Origin: Mesorhizobium loti
GTDB lineage: Bacteria > Pseudomonadota > Alphaproteobacteria > Rhizobiales > Rhizobiaceae
Direction of reading: 5' to 3'
Length of the DNA: 64,000 nt
NCBI RefSeq assembly: GCF_001510895.1
Contig: NZ_LPWA01000002.1
Span: 112,671 to 176,670 of the forward strand
Position numbers and translations under genes: made by a program. Each line of letters begins with the position of its first letter. The first letter of the stretch is position 1. This document shows, piece after piece, positions 56,839 through 64,000 of the stretch. The notes beneath the pieces are model-generated. The model did not search any database. It had not been told where the DNA came from and worked only from the letters and a program-made list of their open reading frames with translations.

Positions 56839-56872
56839 TTGACATGATTCAATAAAGCCATTGATGCATCTC
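56839..56872 (+). promoter_or_regulatory. Paired operator between enuR copy 2 and dehydrogenase gene 2
   Basis: TTGACATGATTC (56839-56850) and TTGATGCATCTC (56861-56872), 22 bases apart, separated by AATAAAGCCA. The left half plus two bases is TTGA-N6-TCAA, which also fits a FixK/FNR box; the other three sites do not, so the common 22-bp pair is the better explanation. Confidence 0.65.
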
Positions 56873-56929
56873 AATGTGCGGGCTAGAAGGTCGCTATTGC
56901 TGATGCAATCACGCTGAAACGGAGGGAAT

Positions 56930-57946
56930 ATGAAAGTTCTCGTAGGATGGCATGCCACCGAAGGCGAGCTTGAAGAATTCCGCAAGGCGCTTCCAGGGGT
57001 AGACATCGTGGCGCCGCGGGAAGAGCCTTATCTGTCGCGATTCGACTTGACGCTGGAATCAGTCGCGGAGCATCTCGAAGACGTCGATGCTATCGTTGGC
57101 TATGTTTTGCCAGATGGCGCTCTCGGCCTTGCTAAGAAGCTGAAGCTGATTTGCTGGATGCACGCTGGCTGTGATGAGCTGCCTCTAGCTCGGCTCAAGA
57201 AGCTCGGTGTCGAAGTGACGAATTTGCGCGGCGCGAATAGCATCGCGGTCGCTGAACATGCAATGGCAATCATTCTTGGTTTGGCCAAACGTATCGTCGC
57301 GAAGCATCAAGCCGTCGTTAGCGCTCAACCGGTTCCCGTTTATGACGCGTCGCACCGCTCCGCGATGCTCCACCGGCGTACTCTCGGCATCATAGGACTT
57401 GGGCAAATTGGATCCGGGATTGCGCAGCGCGCGAAGGCGTTCGATATGAAGGTCCTCGGGGTGCGGCTTCATCCAGAGCGCGGAGCAGGTCCTGCGGACG
57501 CCGTGTTCGGCGTAGAGCAGATATATGACGTTCTTGGGCAGAGTGATTATGTCGTGCTCGCCACGCCTATCACTCGGGAGACTGATGGCTTCTTTGGCGC
57601 GCGTGAGATTGGAGCCATCAAGAAGGGGGCGTATCTGATCAATATCGCTCGCGGCAACCTAATACAGGAACGACCGCTTCACGACGCCCTCCAGGCGGGA
57701 GATTTGGCTGGTTACGGCGCCGATGTTTGGTGGACATACGTCAATGCCTTCCCGGCTTCCTATCATTTTCCTGTTCCCTCCAGAACCGGGATTCAACGCC
57801 TGCCAAATGTCATCGGCACAGGTGACCAGGGTGCGAACGCCGACGGTGTGCTTGAGCGAAACATATCCCGCTCGATCACCAGCTTGAAGGAATTCCTGAA
57901 CAACGAACCGCTCACTTGGAAGATCGACCACGATCTCGGCTATTGA
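56930..57946 (+). CDS. D-2-hydroxyacid dehydrogenase family protein, paralogue 2, atypical active site
   Basis: 338 aa. Rossmann loop TLGIIGLGQIGSGIAQRAKA, Arg block YLINIARGNLIQERPLHDAL and LAGYGADVWWTYVN are present. As in paralogue 1, the catalytic PH motif is replaced by GDQ (PNVIGTGDQGANADGVLERN). The usual Glu position after DVW is not Glu either. Strong ribosome binding site (ggagggaat). The pair of genes flank an EnuR-type regulator. Possible substrates are 2-oxo acids or other carbonyls from ectoine nitrogen removal, but this is speculation. Confidence 0.82.
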   Translation: MKVLVGWHATEGELEEFRKALPGVDIVAPREEPYLSRFDLTLESVAEHLEDVDAIVGYVLPDGALGLAKKLKLICWMHAGCDELPLARLKKLGVEVTNLRGANSIAVAEHAMAIILGLAKRIVAKHQAVVSAQPVPVYDASHRSAMLHRRTLGIIGLGQIGSGIAQRAKAFDMKVLGVRLHPERGAGPADAVFGVEQIYDVLGQSDYVVLATPITRETDGFFGAREIGAIKKGAYLINIARGNLIQERPLHDALQAGDLAGYGADVWWTYVNAFPASYHFPVPSRTGIQRLPNVIGTGDQGANADGVLERNISRSITSLKEFLNNEPLTWKIDHDLGY

Positions 57947-58328
57947 GAGGCAAGGACGGATTCGTAACAAACCTACAATGAGAGGCGTCAGCGTCGCTCG
58001 GCGCAGTGCTTTTTCATAAGCAGCCCTCGGCGATTAGAGTCTCGATTGGATCGACAGGAGTTGAGGGCTTCGCCACAGTCTTGAAATAATCAAATCGATG
58101 ATGTCGATGAGGGGCGGAACCAGTGCTTCCCACGCATCTGATTGGGTTCGGTCGAGTAGCTTGGCCATTCGGCTTTTGCCCCTCACAGCTTCCGGCGGCG
58201 GACGGATTTTCAGCACCCGGCTCTTTCTGAGGGTAATCCGTCGCGCATAAACTATCCGCAAGCCAGATCTGGTGTTACCGAATAATATCCGTAGGGTTCG
58301 ACAATAATCGCCTTGCCGGCGAACGACC
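57947..58328. other. Spacer before the IS66 element
   Basis: A minus-strand frame (58034-58261, 75 aa, with SRVLKIRPPPEAVRGKSRMA and EALVPPLIDIIDLIISRLW) may be a small gene or the edge of a truncated one. I do not recognise it and saw no good start signal. Nothing else found. Confidence 0.35.
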
Positions 58329-58416
58329 GTAAGCGTAGAGGGGACCCCATCTGGCGCCGATTGAAGGGATTAGCCAGACATAGAGACACCGAAACGAAGG
58401 GGGTGAGGAGCTCACG

Positions 58417-58818
58417 GTGTCAACTTCGATGTCTGCGTCTATGAACGATGCTAGAAATTTCCATGTCATCGAGGCGGTTCCGGACCGCCTCGGGGTCAGC
58501 CCGGCGCGATCACACCGGCGGTGGTCGCAGGAAGCAAAGGCCCGTCTGATCGAGGCATCGCTGGTGGCGGGAGCGAACGTTTCGGCCATCGCGCGGGAAG
58601 CCGGGATGGCGCCTTCGCAGCTGTTCGGCTGGCGGCGCAAGGCCTTGAAAGGTGACACGGCGAGCCGGCGTGCGAATGAAGGCCGGCTGGGCTTTGTCGA
58701 AATTGCCACGACGGCAGCGCAGGTCGAGATCGAGGTCGGCGGAATGATCATTCGGGCTGGCGCCGACATCGGCCAGGACCAGTTGGTCAAGATCATCCGG
58801 GCGGTGAAGACGGCATGA
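58417..58818 (+). CDS. tnpA: IS66 family accessory protein TnpA (OrfA)
   Basis: 133 aa. Contains the helix-turn-helix RRWSQEAKARLIEASLVAGA ... VSAIAREAGMAPSQLFGWRR typical of IS66 OrfA, and the C-terminal VEIEVGGMIIRAGADIGQDQ. GTG 58417 has ggtgaggag upstream; ATG 58429 is also possible. Intact, but its partners tnpB and tnpC are broken. Confidence 0.88.
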   Translation: MSTSMSASMNDARNFHVIEAVPDRLGVSPARSHRRWSQEAKARLIEASLVAGANVSAIAREAGMAPSQLFGWRRKALKGDTASRRANEGRLGFVEIATTAAQVEIEVGGMIIRAGADIGQDQLVKIIRAVKTA

Positions 58819-58868
58819 TCCCGGCGGGCGTGAAGGTTCTGCTGGCCAGCCATCCCGTCGATTTTAGA
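58815..58868 (+). pseudogene. tnpB: IS66 TnpB (OrfB), 5' fragment
   Basis: Codes MIPAGVKVLLASHPVDF, the first residues of IS66 TnpB, and is cut at about 58865-58868 by the RIT element. The ATG overlaps the tnpA stop. The rest of tnpB resumes at about 62260. Confidence 0.85.
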
Positions 58869-58895
58869 AACTATGCGGCGACCATGATTATGCGG
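58866..58895 (+). repeat. RIT element left terminal inverted repeat
   Basis: Starts AGAAACTATGCGGCGACC and ends GATTATGCGG; perfect reverse complement of 62209-62238. Confidence 0.92.
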
Positions 58896-59018
58896 TGTTG
58901 TGATTGCCGATCTATGGATTATGTAGTCTTCACAGATGTTTAGATAGATCGAGCAGGCGCGGTCGCGCCACATAACTATGCTCCCTCACGATGGGTTCAC
59001 GTTGAGAGGAGAGTAAAT

Positions 59019-60248
59019 ATGGATGCCAATAAGCGTAATCACTGGTTCCTCGATCCAGGACCGTTGTCGACATGGATCGAACAGTTCGCGGCCGATCTTG
59101 CCGCTCAGAGATATACGCCGCTGACCATTGAGGGCTACACGGCCTCGGCCCGTCATTTCACGGCTTGGCTTGGTAGCGCCGGTATCTCGATCGACCTCAT
59201 CGATGACGATGTCGTTCGTCACTTTGCCGAACATCGGTGTCGATGTCCTGGTGGGCGGCAGTGGCTGCGTATCTCACCAAAATATTCGCGCCGCGCCGGG
59301 AGGTTCGTTGTTTTCCTGCAAAAGGCAGGTGTCGTACGTCCACCCTTGAAGGTCGCGTCGCCATATCCCCTGCTTGTCGACTATCAGAGCTGGTTGCGCG
59401 TCCACCGGGGACTGTCGGAACGAACGATCGTCCGTCACCTTCGCCAACTACATAAGCTGTTACCGGAGCTCGGCACGGCGACCTTCGACTATAATGCCGC
59501 CCGGATCCGTGATGTTGTCCGCGAGTGGCGCGAGCGAACTGGGCCGGCCGACCTGAGGACCATAACGAGCGCCTTGCGCAGCTATCTTCGCTATCTCGCG
59601 AGTGTCGGCCTGTGCCGCCCTAACCTTGATCATGCCATTCCGCCAGTCTTGCAATGGCGCCTTTCGTCGTTGCCACGGTATCTTGCAGCCGCCGATGTCG
59701 AACGCGTCATTGCATCCTGTGATCAACTTACCAGAGGACGCTTGCGGGACCGTGCAATCCTGCTCCTATTGGCTCGCCTGGGGCTGCGGGCCGGGGATGT
59801 GGCAGGACTCAGACTCAACGATATCGAATGGACGTCTGGGATGCTGCGCTTGAGTGGCAAAGCGCGCCGTCAAGTCCGGCTGCCGTTGCCGCAGGACGTC
59901 GGTGATGCACTCCTCGCGTACATCGAGCAGGAACGGCCGCGCGTGCATCAAGAGGCGGTCTTTCTTACAATGATTGCACCCTACCGGTCATTTGCGCAGT
60001 CCAGCCATGTCTCCACGATCGTAGCGCTGGCGCTAAAACGTGCGGGCATTTCCGATCCCCCGTCGACCGGAGCGTGCCTGCTGCGCCACTCGGCGGCAAC
60101 CTCGATGCTGCGCTCGGGGGCCACACTCGAAGCTGTTGGCACGGTGCTGCGTCACCGTTCGCTCGATATGACCGCACATTACGCCAAGGTCGATGTCGCG
60201 ATGCTGGAGCAGGTTGCCCAGCCCTGGCCGGGAGAGCTGCCATGCTGA
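59019..60248 (+). CDS. RIT element tyrosine recombinase A
   Basis: 409 aa. SAM-like N-terminal DNA-binding part (AADLAAQRYTPLTIEGYTAS, HFTAWLGSAG) and a catalytic domain with the first Arg in LLARLGLRAGDVAGLRLNDI, CLLRHSAATSMLRSGATLEA and the nucleophile Tyr in LRHRSLDMTAHYAKVD. Its end overlaps the start of recombinase B, so the three are translated as one operon. Confidence 0.9.
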   Translation: MDANKRNHWFLDPGPLSTWIEQFAADLAAQRYTPLTIEGYTASARHFTAWLGSAGISIDLIDDDVVRHFAEHRCRCPGGRQWLRISPKYSRRAGRFVVFLQKAGVVRPPLKVASPYPLLVDYQSWLRVHRGLSERTIVRHLRQLHKLLPELGTATFDYNAARIRDVVREWRERTGPADLRTITSALRSYLRYLASVGLCRPNLDHAIPPVLQWRLSSLPRYLAAADVERVIASCDQLTRGRLRDRAILLLLARLGLRAGDVAGLRLNDIEWTSGMLRLSGKARRQVRLPLPQDVGDALLAYIEQERPRVHQEAVFLTMIAPYRSFAQSSHVSTIVALALKRAGISDPPSTGACLLRHSAATSMLRSGATLEAVGTVLRHRSLDMTAHYAKVDVAMLEQVAQPWPGELPC

Positions 60249-61156
60249 GTCAACTCCTCGCCGATCATGCGGCGCTGCACCAAGCCCTGGGATTCAAGTT
60301 TCGGACCCCAGGCATTCTCCTGCGCAACTTCGTCGCTTTTGCCGAGCATCGCGGCGAGCGTGTCATAACGACGGCAACCGTGCACGAGTGGGCGCTACAG
60401 GCGCCTTCACCCGAACAACGTCGCAACCGACTATTGACGGTACGTCGCTTCGCGCTCTCGCTGCATGCCGAAGATCCGCGCCATGAAGTTCCCTCAGCTG
60501 ATCTGTTCGGGCGCGCCAGTCGCAAGCGCCGCACGCCCTATATTTATAGTCCCGGGGAGATCCGACGGCTGATCGACGCCGCTCAGCGACTTGGCCCCGA
60601 CGATTCAATCCGATCGCTCACCTACGCCACGATGTTCGGGCTGATTGCAGCGACCGGCATGCGTGTTTCGGAGGCGATCGCCATTCGATTGCCGGACGTG
60701 ATCGACGACGGGCTGATCATTGCTCAGACCAAGTTCAAGAAGAGCCGGTTGCTGCCGCTCCACACGACGACCCGACACGCCTTGGACCGATATCTCGCGA
60801 CCCGCCTGAAGGCAGCAAGTCAGAGCGATGCGCTTTTCATTTCGCATCAGGGAACGCCGCTCGCTTATCCGACAGTAATAATGGTCTTCCTGCAGACCAT
60901 TCGATCGATCGGCTTGCGAGGCGCTCCAGGATCGCGAGGGCCGCGGATCCACGATCTTCGCCACACGTTCGCCGTTCGCTCCCTCGAACGCTGTGCGCAC
61001 GATTCCCAGGCGGTGGCGCGGCATATCACCGCCCTCAGCACCTATTTGGGGCATGCCCATGTGACCGATACTTACTGGTATCTCCAGGCAACGCACGAGT
61101 TGATGGCGCATATGTCGGCAGCCGGCGAGACATTGCATCGAGGAGTGACGGCATGA
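60242..61156 (+). CDS. RIT element tyrosine recombinase B
   Basis: 304 aa. Catalytic blocks: TGMRVSEAIAIRLPDV (Arg), PRIHDLRHTFAVRSLERC (HxLR) and YLGHAHVTDTYWYLQ (His and Tyr). The start at 60242 overlaps the end of recombinase A; the longer frame from 60074 is a shadow. The stop overlaps the start of recombinase C (ATGA). Confidence 0.9.
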   Translation: MLSQLLADHAALHQALGFKFRTPGILLRNFVAFAEHRGERVITTATVHEWALQAPSPEQRRNRLLTVRRFALSLHAEDPRHEVPSADLFGRASRKRRTPYIYSPGEIRRLIDAAQRLGPDDSIRSLTYATMFGLIAATGMRVSEAIAIRLPDVIDDGLIIAQTKFKKSRLLPLHTTTRHALDRYLATRLKAASQSDALFISHQGTPLAYPTVIMVFLQTIRSIGLRGAPGSRGPRIHDLRHTFAVRSLERCAHDSQAVARHITALSTYLGHAHVTDTYWYLQATHELMAHMSAAGETLHRGVTA

Positions 61157-62142
61157 CCCAGCTTGCCCAGCGCCTCACCGCGTTCCTGCGCGAACATCTT
61201 CCCCGGGAACGCCGCGCAAGCGTTCACACTTGCGATGCCTATGCCTATAGCTTCCAGCTGCTGGTGACGTTCGCCGCGCGACGATTGAGCAAGCGACCGT
61301 GTCTGCTGCAGATCGAAGATATCGACGTACCGATGATCCTCGCCTTTCTCGAACACATCGAAGGGACGCGCGGCAACAAGGCCCGTTCGCGCAACGCCAG
61401 GCTGGCTGCCGTGAAGTCCTTCTTCCGCTATCTCGAGCATCGCGTACCCGCAGTGCTGGATCAGGCCCTTCGGGTGCACGCCATTCCGATGAAGAAGATT
61501 GACGAGGCGCTCGTGGCTTCGCTTTCGCGTACCGAAGTGCAAGCGCTGCTCAATGCACCGGATCGGCGGACATTATCAGGCATTCGTGATCGAGCCATGC
61601 TGCATCTGGCTTTCGCCGGCGGGCTACGCGTTTCCGAACTCGTCGGTCTCGCGCTCGACCAGTTCGACGGACGGTCACCCGCCAGCATCCATATCATCGG
61701 CAAAGGACGACGAGAGCGCGTGCTACCGCTTTGGCAGGAGACCGCTGCCGCGATCCGCGCCTGGATTGCGGTTAGACCCAAGGATGGCGACACGGCGCTC
61801 TTCCTGAACAATGCTGGCCGGATGATGACGCGCTCCGGCTTCGAATACATCCTCGAAAAGCACGCCGCCGCCGCCGTCAGCGTCGCGCCCACGCTGGCGA
61901 CGAAGTCGATATCACCCCATGTACTGCGCCACAGCTGCGCCATGCACATGCTTCAGGCGACGCGCGACATTCGCAAAGTAGCGCTGTGGCTCGGTCACGC
62001 CACTCTCCAGAGCACGGAGATCTACCTGCGCGCTGACCCGACCGAAAAACTCGAGATGCTCGACGCTTTGGCGCCGCTCGGCATCAAGCCAGGCAAATTC
62101 CGCCCGCCGGATAAACTGATCGCGATGCTTGCCACGCGATAG
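61153..62142 (+). CDS. RIT element tyrosine recombinase C
   Basis: 329 aa. N-terminal core-binding domain (LTAFLREHLPRERRASVHTC) and catalytic blocks AFAGGLRVSELVGLALDQFD (Arg), SPHVLRHSCAMHMLQATRDI (HxLR) and LGHATLQSTEIYLRADP (His, Tyr). It ends just before the inner inverted repeat of the right end. All three recombinases look intact, so the RIT element may be active. Confidence 0.9.
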   Translation: MTQLAQRLTAFLREHLPRERRASVHTCDAYAYSFQLLVTFAARRLSKRPCLLQIEDIDVPMILAFLEHIEGTRGNKARSRNARLAAVKSFFRYLEHRVPAVLDQALRVHAIPMKKIDEALVASLSRTEVQALLNAPDRRTLSGIRDRAMLHLAFAGGLRVSELVGLALDQFDGRSPASIHIIGKGRRERVLPLWQETAAAIRAWIAVRPKDGDTALFLNNAGRMMTRSGFEYILEKHAAAAVSVAPTLATKSISPHVLRHSCAMHMLQATRDIRKVALWLGHATLQSTEIYLRADPTEKLEMLDALAPLGIKPGKFRPPDKLIAMLATR

Positions 62143-62208
62143 TGCATAGTTATGTGGAGTCGATGGATGTCGAAAAGCCCGGCGATGCGTCCGTCGGCGT
62201 CTCCGGCT

Positions 62209-62238
62209 CCGCATAATCATGGTCGCCGCATAGTTTCT
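62209..62238 (-). repeat. RIT element right terminal inverted repeat
   Basis: Perfect reverse complement of 58866-58895. Followed directly by a 20-bp palindrome at 62240-62259. Confidence 0.92.
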
Positions 62239-62239
62239 A

Positions 62240-62259
62240 TTATGTGGTGCACCACATAA
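62240..62259. repeat. 20-bp perfect palindrome at the RIT/tnpB junction
   Basis: TTATGTGGTG / CACCACATAA, fully self-complementary. The TTATGTGG core also occurs in the inner inverted repeat of the RIT element, so it is probably element-derived. Confidence 0.7.
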
Positions 62260-62554
62260 GCGCAAAGGCCCCGATGGCTTGCTTGCGCTGGTGCGCGACG
62301 CGGGATCGGACGCGTTCAACGGCTCGCTTTATGTTTTTCGGGCCAAAAGAGCCGATAGAATCAAGATCGTCTGGTGGGACGGGTCAGGGGTCTGCATGTA
62401 TGCAAAACGGCTCGAGAAATCGAAGTTCTGCTGGCCGCGGATCGGACCGCACAGGGTTCAGCTGAACCATGCGCAACTGCTTGCCCTGGTCGACGGGCTG
62501 GACTGGAAGAGGGTTCGCCCGGTGGCGGTGAAGCGGCCGCAATCGGTGGGCTGA
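62260..62554 (+). pseudogene. tnpB: IS66 TnpB (OrfB), 3' fragment
   Basis: Reads KGPDGLLALVRDAG, then LYVFRAKRADRIKIVWWDGS and LEKSKFCWPR, the conserved body of IS66 TnpB, ending at TGA 62552-62554. The 5' part is at 58815-58868. Confidence 0.85.
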
Positions 62555-62628
62555 CGCGGCTGTGGCAAAGTGAATCGGAGCTCTGGAAATGGTGGGAAAA
62601 CGGCCGCGAACATGGTCTGATTGCGGTG

Positions 62629-64000
62629 ATGACGAACCCAGTTGCGCAGCTTCCCGACGACGTCGACGCGCTCAAGGCGATGATCGCGGCCATGGCGCAA
62701 GAGCGGCTGCAGCTGGAAGCGCGCAATGGTGAGTTGGAGGCGCGCAACAGCGATCTGGAAGCAAGCAACACGCACCTCGAAGCAGTCAACAAGACGGCCG
62801 CGCAGCGCATTGCACGGCTGACGGAGCTTCTGAAAGAGCTGAGGCGGGCGCACTATGGAAGGCGCTCCGAACGGCTGAGCGAGGATCAATTTGCCTTCGT
62901 GTTCGAAGAGATCCAGATCGGGATCGCGGCGGCCGAGGCGGAACTCGCCAAGGCTGGAGGCGAGGACAGGGCGAAACGCGCGCCGCGGCCTCGCAAGGGC
63001 TTTGCAGAGCATCTCGAGCGGATCGAGGTCGTCATCGAGCCGGAGACGCCGCCAGGCTGCGAGGACCTGGACAAGGTTCTCATCGGCGAGGATGTCTCCG
63101 AGCGGTTGGACGTCATCCCGGCACAGTTCCGGGTGATCGTCACCCATCGCCCGAAATACGCCTACAAGGGCTTCGACGGCGTCTTCCAGGCGCCGGCGCC
63201 GGCCCACCTGATCGAGGGCGGCATTCCGACCGAGGCGGCTTCTGGCTCACATTGCCGTCGCCAAGTATGCCGACGGGCTGCCGCTCTATCGGGTATGTTG
63301 ATGTCAACATAATGCAGAGCGTTTTTAGCTTGGCGTCGCGCAGAAAGGCGGGTGGCGAGAGCGCGCTGTGGCGGATCGCGACGGTGAGCTAAAAACGCTC
63401 TGCATTCTGCAAGTCGACGGCTATGCGGCATACAACCGGCTGGCCCAGTCGGCCGCCGCCAATGACGGCGTGATCCTGGCAGCCTGCTTTGCCCACGTCC
63501 GACGCAAGTTCTACGAACTCCATGTCAATGGCAGTTCGGAACTGGCGACCGAGACCGTCAGCACCATGGCAAGGCTCTGGCAGATCGAGGATGAAGTTCG
63601 CGGGCAGGCTCCCGAGATGCGGGTCAGGGCTCGCCAGGAAAACTCCGCGATCGTCGTCGCCGACCTCTTCGATATGTGGGAAAGGCAGCTCCCGCGGATA
63701 TCCGGCAAATCGAAGCTTGCCGAGGCGATCCGCTATGCCCTTGCCAGACGCGTGGCGCTCGAGCGCTTCCTTGCCGACGGCCGCATCGAAATCGACTCCA
63801 ACATTGTCGAACGGGCGATCCGCCCGCAAACAATAACAAGAAAAAACAGTCTCTTTGCAGGCAGCGATGGCGGGGGACGCGCTTGGGCCACCATAGCCAC
63901 TATGCTGCAGACGGCCAAAATGAACCGCGTCGATCCTTACGCTTGGCTCAAGCTGACCCTCGAGCGCATCGCTCGAGGCTGGCCGATCTCTCAGATCGAC
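62629..64000 (+). pseudogene. tnpC: IS66 transposase TnpC, frameshifted, internally replaced, cut by the window edge
   Basis: The N-terminal coiled coil (LEARNGELEARNSDLEASN repeats) and zinc-binding/HTH part run from 62629 to about 63236, where one extra G shifts the frame; LLAHIAVAKYADGLPLYR continues in the next frame. After that about 96-110 bases of unrelated inverted-repeat DNA replace the segment that should hold the first catalytic Asp. Coding resumes with LQVDGYAAYNRLAQS (second Asp) and IDSNIVERAIRPQTI (Glu) and runs past 64000. Non-functional. Confidence 0.85.
63311..63406. repeat. 96-bp inverted-repeat unit inside tnpC
   Basis: A perfect 20-bp inverted repeat (63311-63330 and 63387-63406, arms begin AATGCAGAGCG and end CGCTCTGCATT) encloses 56 bases. 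A separate 16-bp palindrome ATGTTGATGTCAACAT (63295-63310) abuts its left side. Looks like a small non-autonomous element or the scar of a larger insertion. Confidence 0.65.

Larger units (their letters stand above)
58866..62238 (+). mobile_element. RIT element (three tyrosine recombinases in tandem) inserted in IS66 tnpB
   Basis: Bounded by a perfect 30-bp inverted repeat (58866-58895 and 62209-62238) with a second inner inverted repeat CCACATAACTATGC (58968-58981 and 62144-62157). Encodes three consecutive, overlapping tyrosine recombinases. This is the defining layout of RIT (recombinase-in-trio) elements. The interrupted tnpB reads VDF before it and KGPDGLLALV after it, so the insertion point is certain within a few bases. 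About 20 extra bases, including a palindrome, lie between the right repeat and the resumed tnpB. Confidence 0.9.
58329..64000 (+). mobile_element. IS66-family insertion sequence, interrupted and partly deleted, running off the right edge
   Basis: The left end starts near 58329 with GTAAGCGTAGAGGGGACCCC, the GTAA-type end of IS66 elements. The order tnpA (58417), tnpB (split), tnpC (62629, broken) is that of IS66. A RIT element sits inside tnpB, and tnpC has an internal replacement. The right end is not in the window. Confidence 0.8.

Noticed and set aside
56839..56852. FixK/FNR box TTGA-N6-TCAA
   Set aside because: It fits one of four sites only; the 22-bp paired pattern explains all four.

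Overview
The window reads as an alphaproteobacterial, most likely Mesorhizobium-type, chromosome segment. The first 8.4 kb is GC-rich core sequence: aldo/keto reductase, Fur/Zur regulator, polA, M20 peptidase and RNase D, with the dispersed palindromes common in rhizobia. From about 8.5 kb to the right edge it is a mosaic accessory region of lower and uneven GC. It has many gene remnants, long intergenic spacers, and at the right end an IS66-family element split by a three-recombinase (RIT) element. This looks like a symbiosis-island type of segment. No nod or nif structural gene, tRNA or att site is visible, so that label is inference.

Layout. 8.5-13.6 kb: repeats and decayed genes (DUF2235, MucR/Ros, SPFH, SDR and FAD-oxidoreductase fragments). 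13.6-15.2 kb: a long PIN-domain protein. 15.4-29.0 kb: a catabolic or uptake cluster with an FCD-GntR regulator, split transketolase, class III aminotransferase (frameshifted), lactonase-like metallo-beta-lactamase protein, five-gene peptide-type ABC importer and S9 oligopeptidase; palindromes of the CTTATAA-N-TTATAAG type lie at the divergent and importer promoters. 29.6-42.5 kb: a biosynthesis-like cluster with a 5-aminolevulinate-synthase-like enzyme, ATP-grasp ligase, a second GntR paralogue, an SDR, ectoine synthase EctC, an EctA-EctB single reading frame, a nucleotidyltransferase-like protein, a LuxR solo, an LLM flavin monooxygenase and a CmcI-like methyltransferase. 43.0-57.9 kb: an ectoine uptake and breakdown region (EnuR-type MocR regulators, ehuA-ehuC-ehuD-eutA-eutB-eutC-eutD-eutE, ehuB) flanked by two unusual D-2-hydroxyacid-dehydrogenase paralogues. 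58.3-64 kb: IS66 with a nested RIT element.

How the parts may work together. The genes to make ectoine and the genes to import and degrade it sit within about 25 kb. The biosynthetic side carries candidate NifA/sigma-54 signals: TGT-N10-ACA upstream of ectAB and of the monooxygenase gene, with a strong -24/-12 element at the latter. The catabolic side carries four copies of a paired operator with half-sites exactly 22 bp apart, in front of ehuA, ehuB and both dehydrogenase genes. That is the logic of a rhizopine system: made in bacteroids under NifA, consumed by free-living kin that carry the catabolic genes. Here the compound would be ectoine or a derivative. This is inference from sequence and is the main proposal of this annotation.

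Caution. At least five otherwise intact genes are broken by a single-base indel, several at short homopolymers. Some apparent pseudogenes, and possibly the ectA-ectB fusion, could therefore be sequencing errors.
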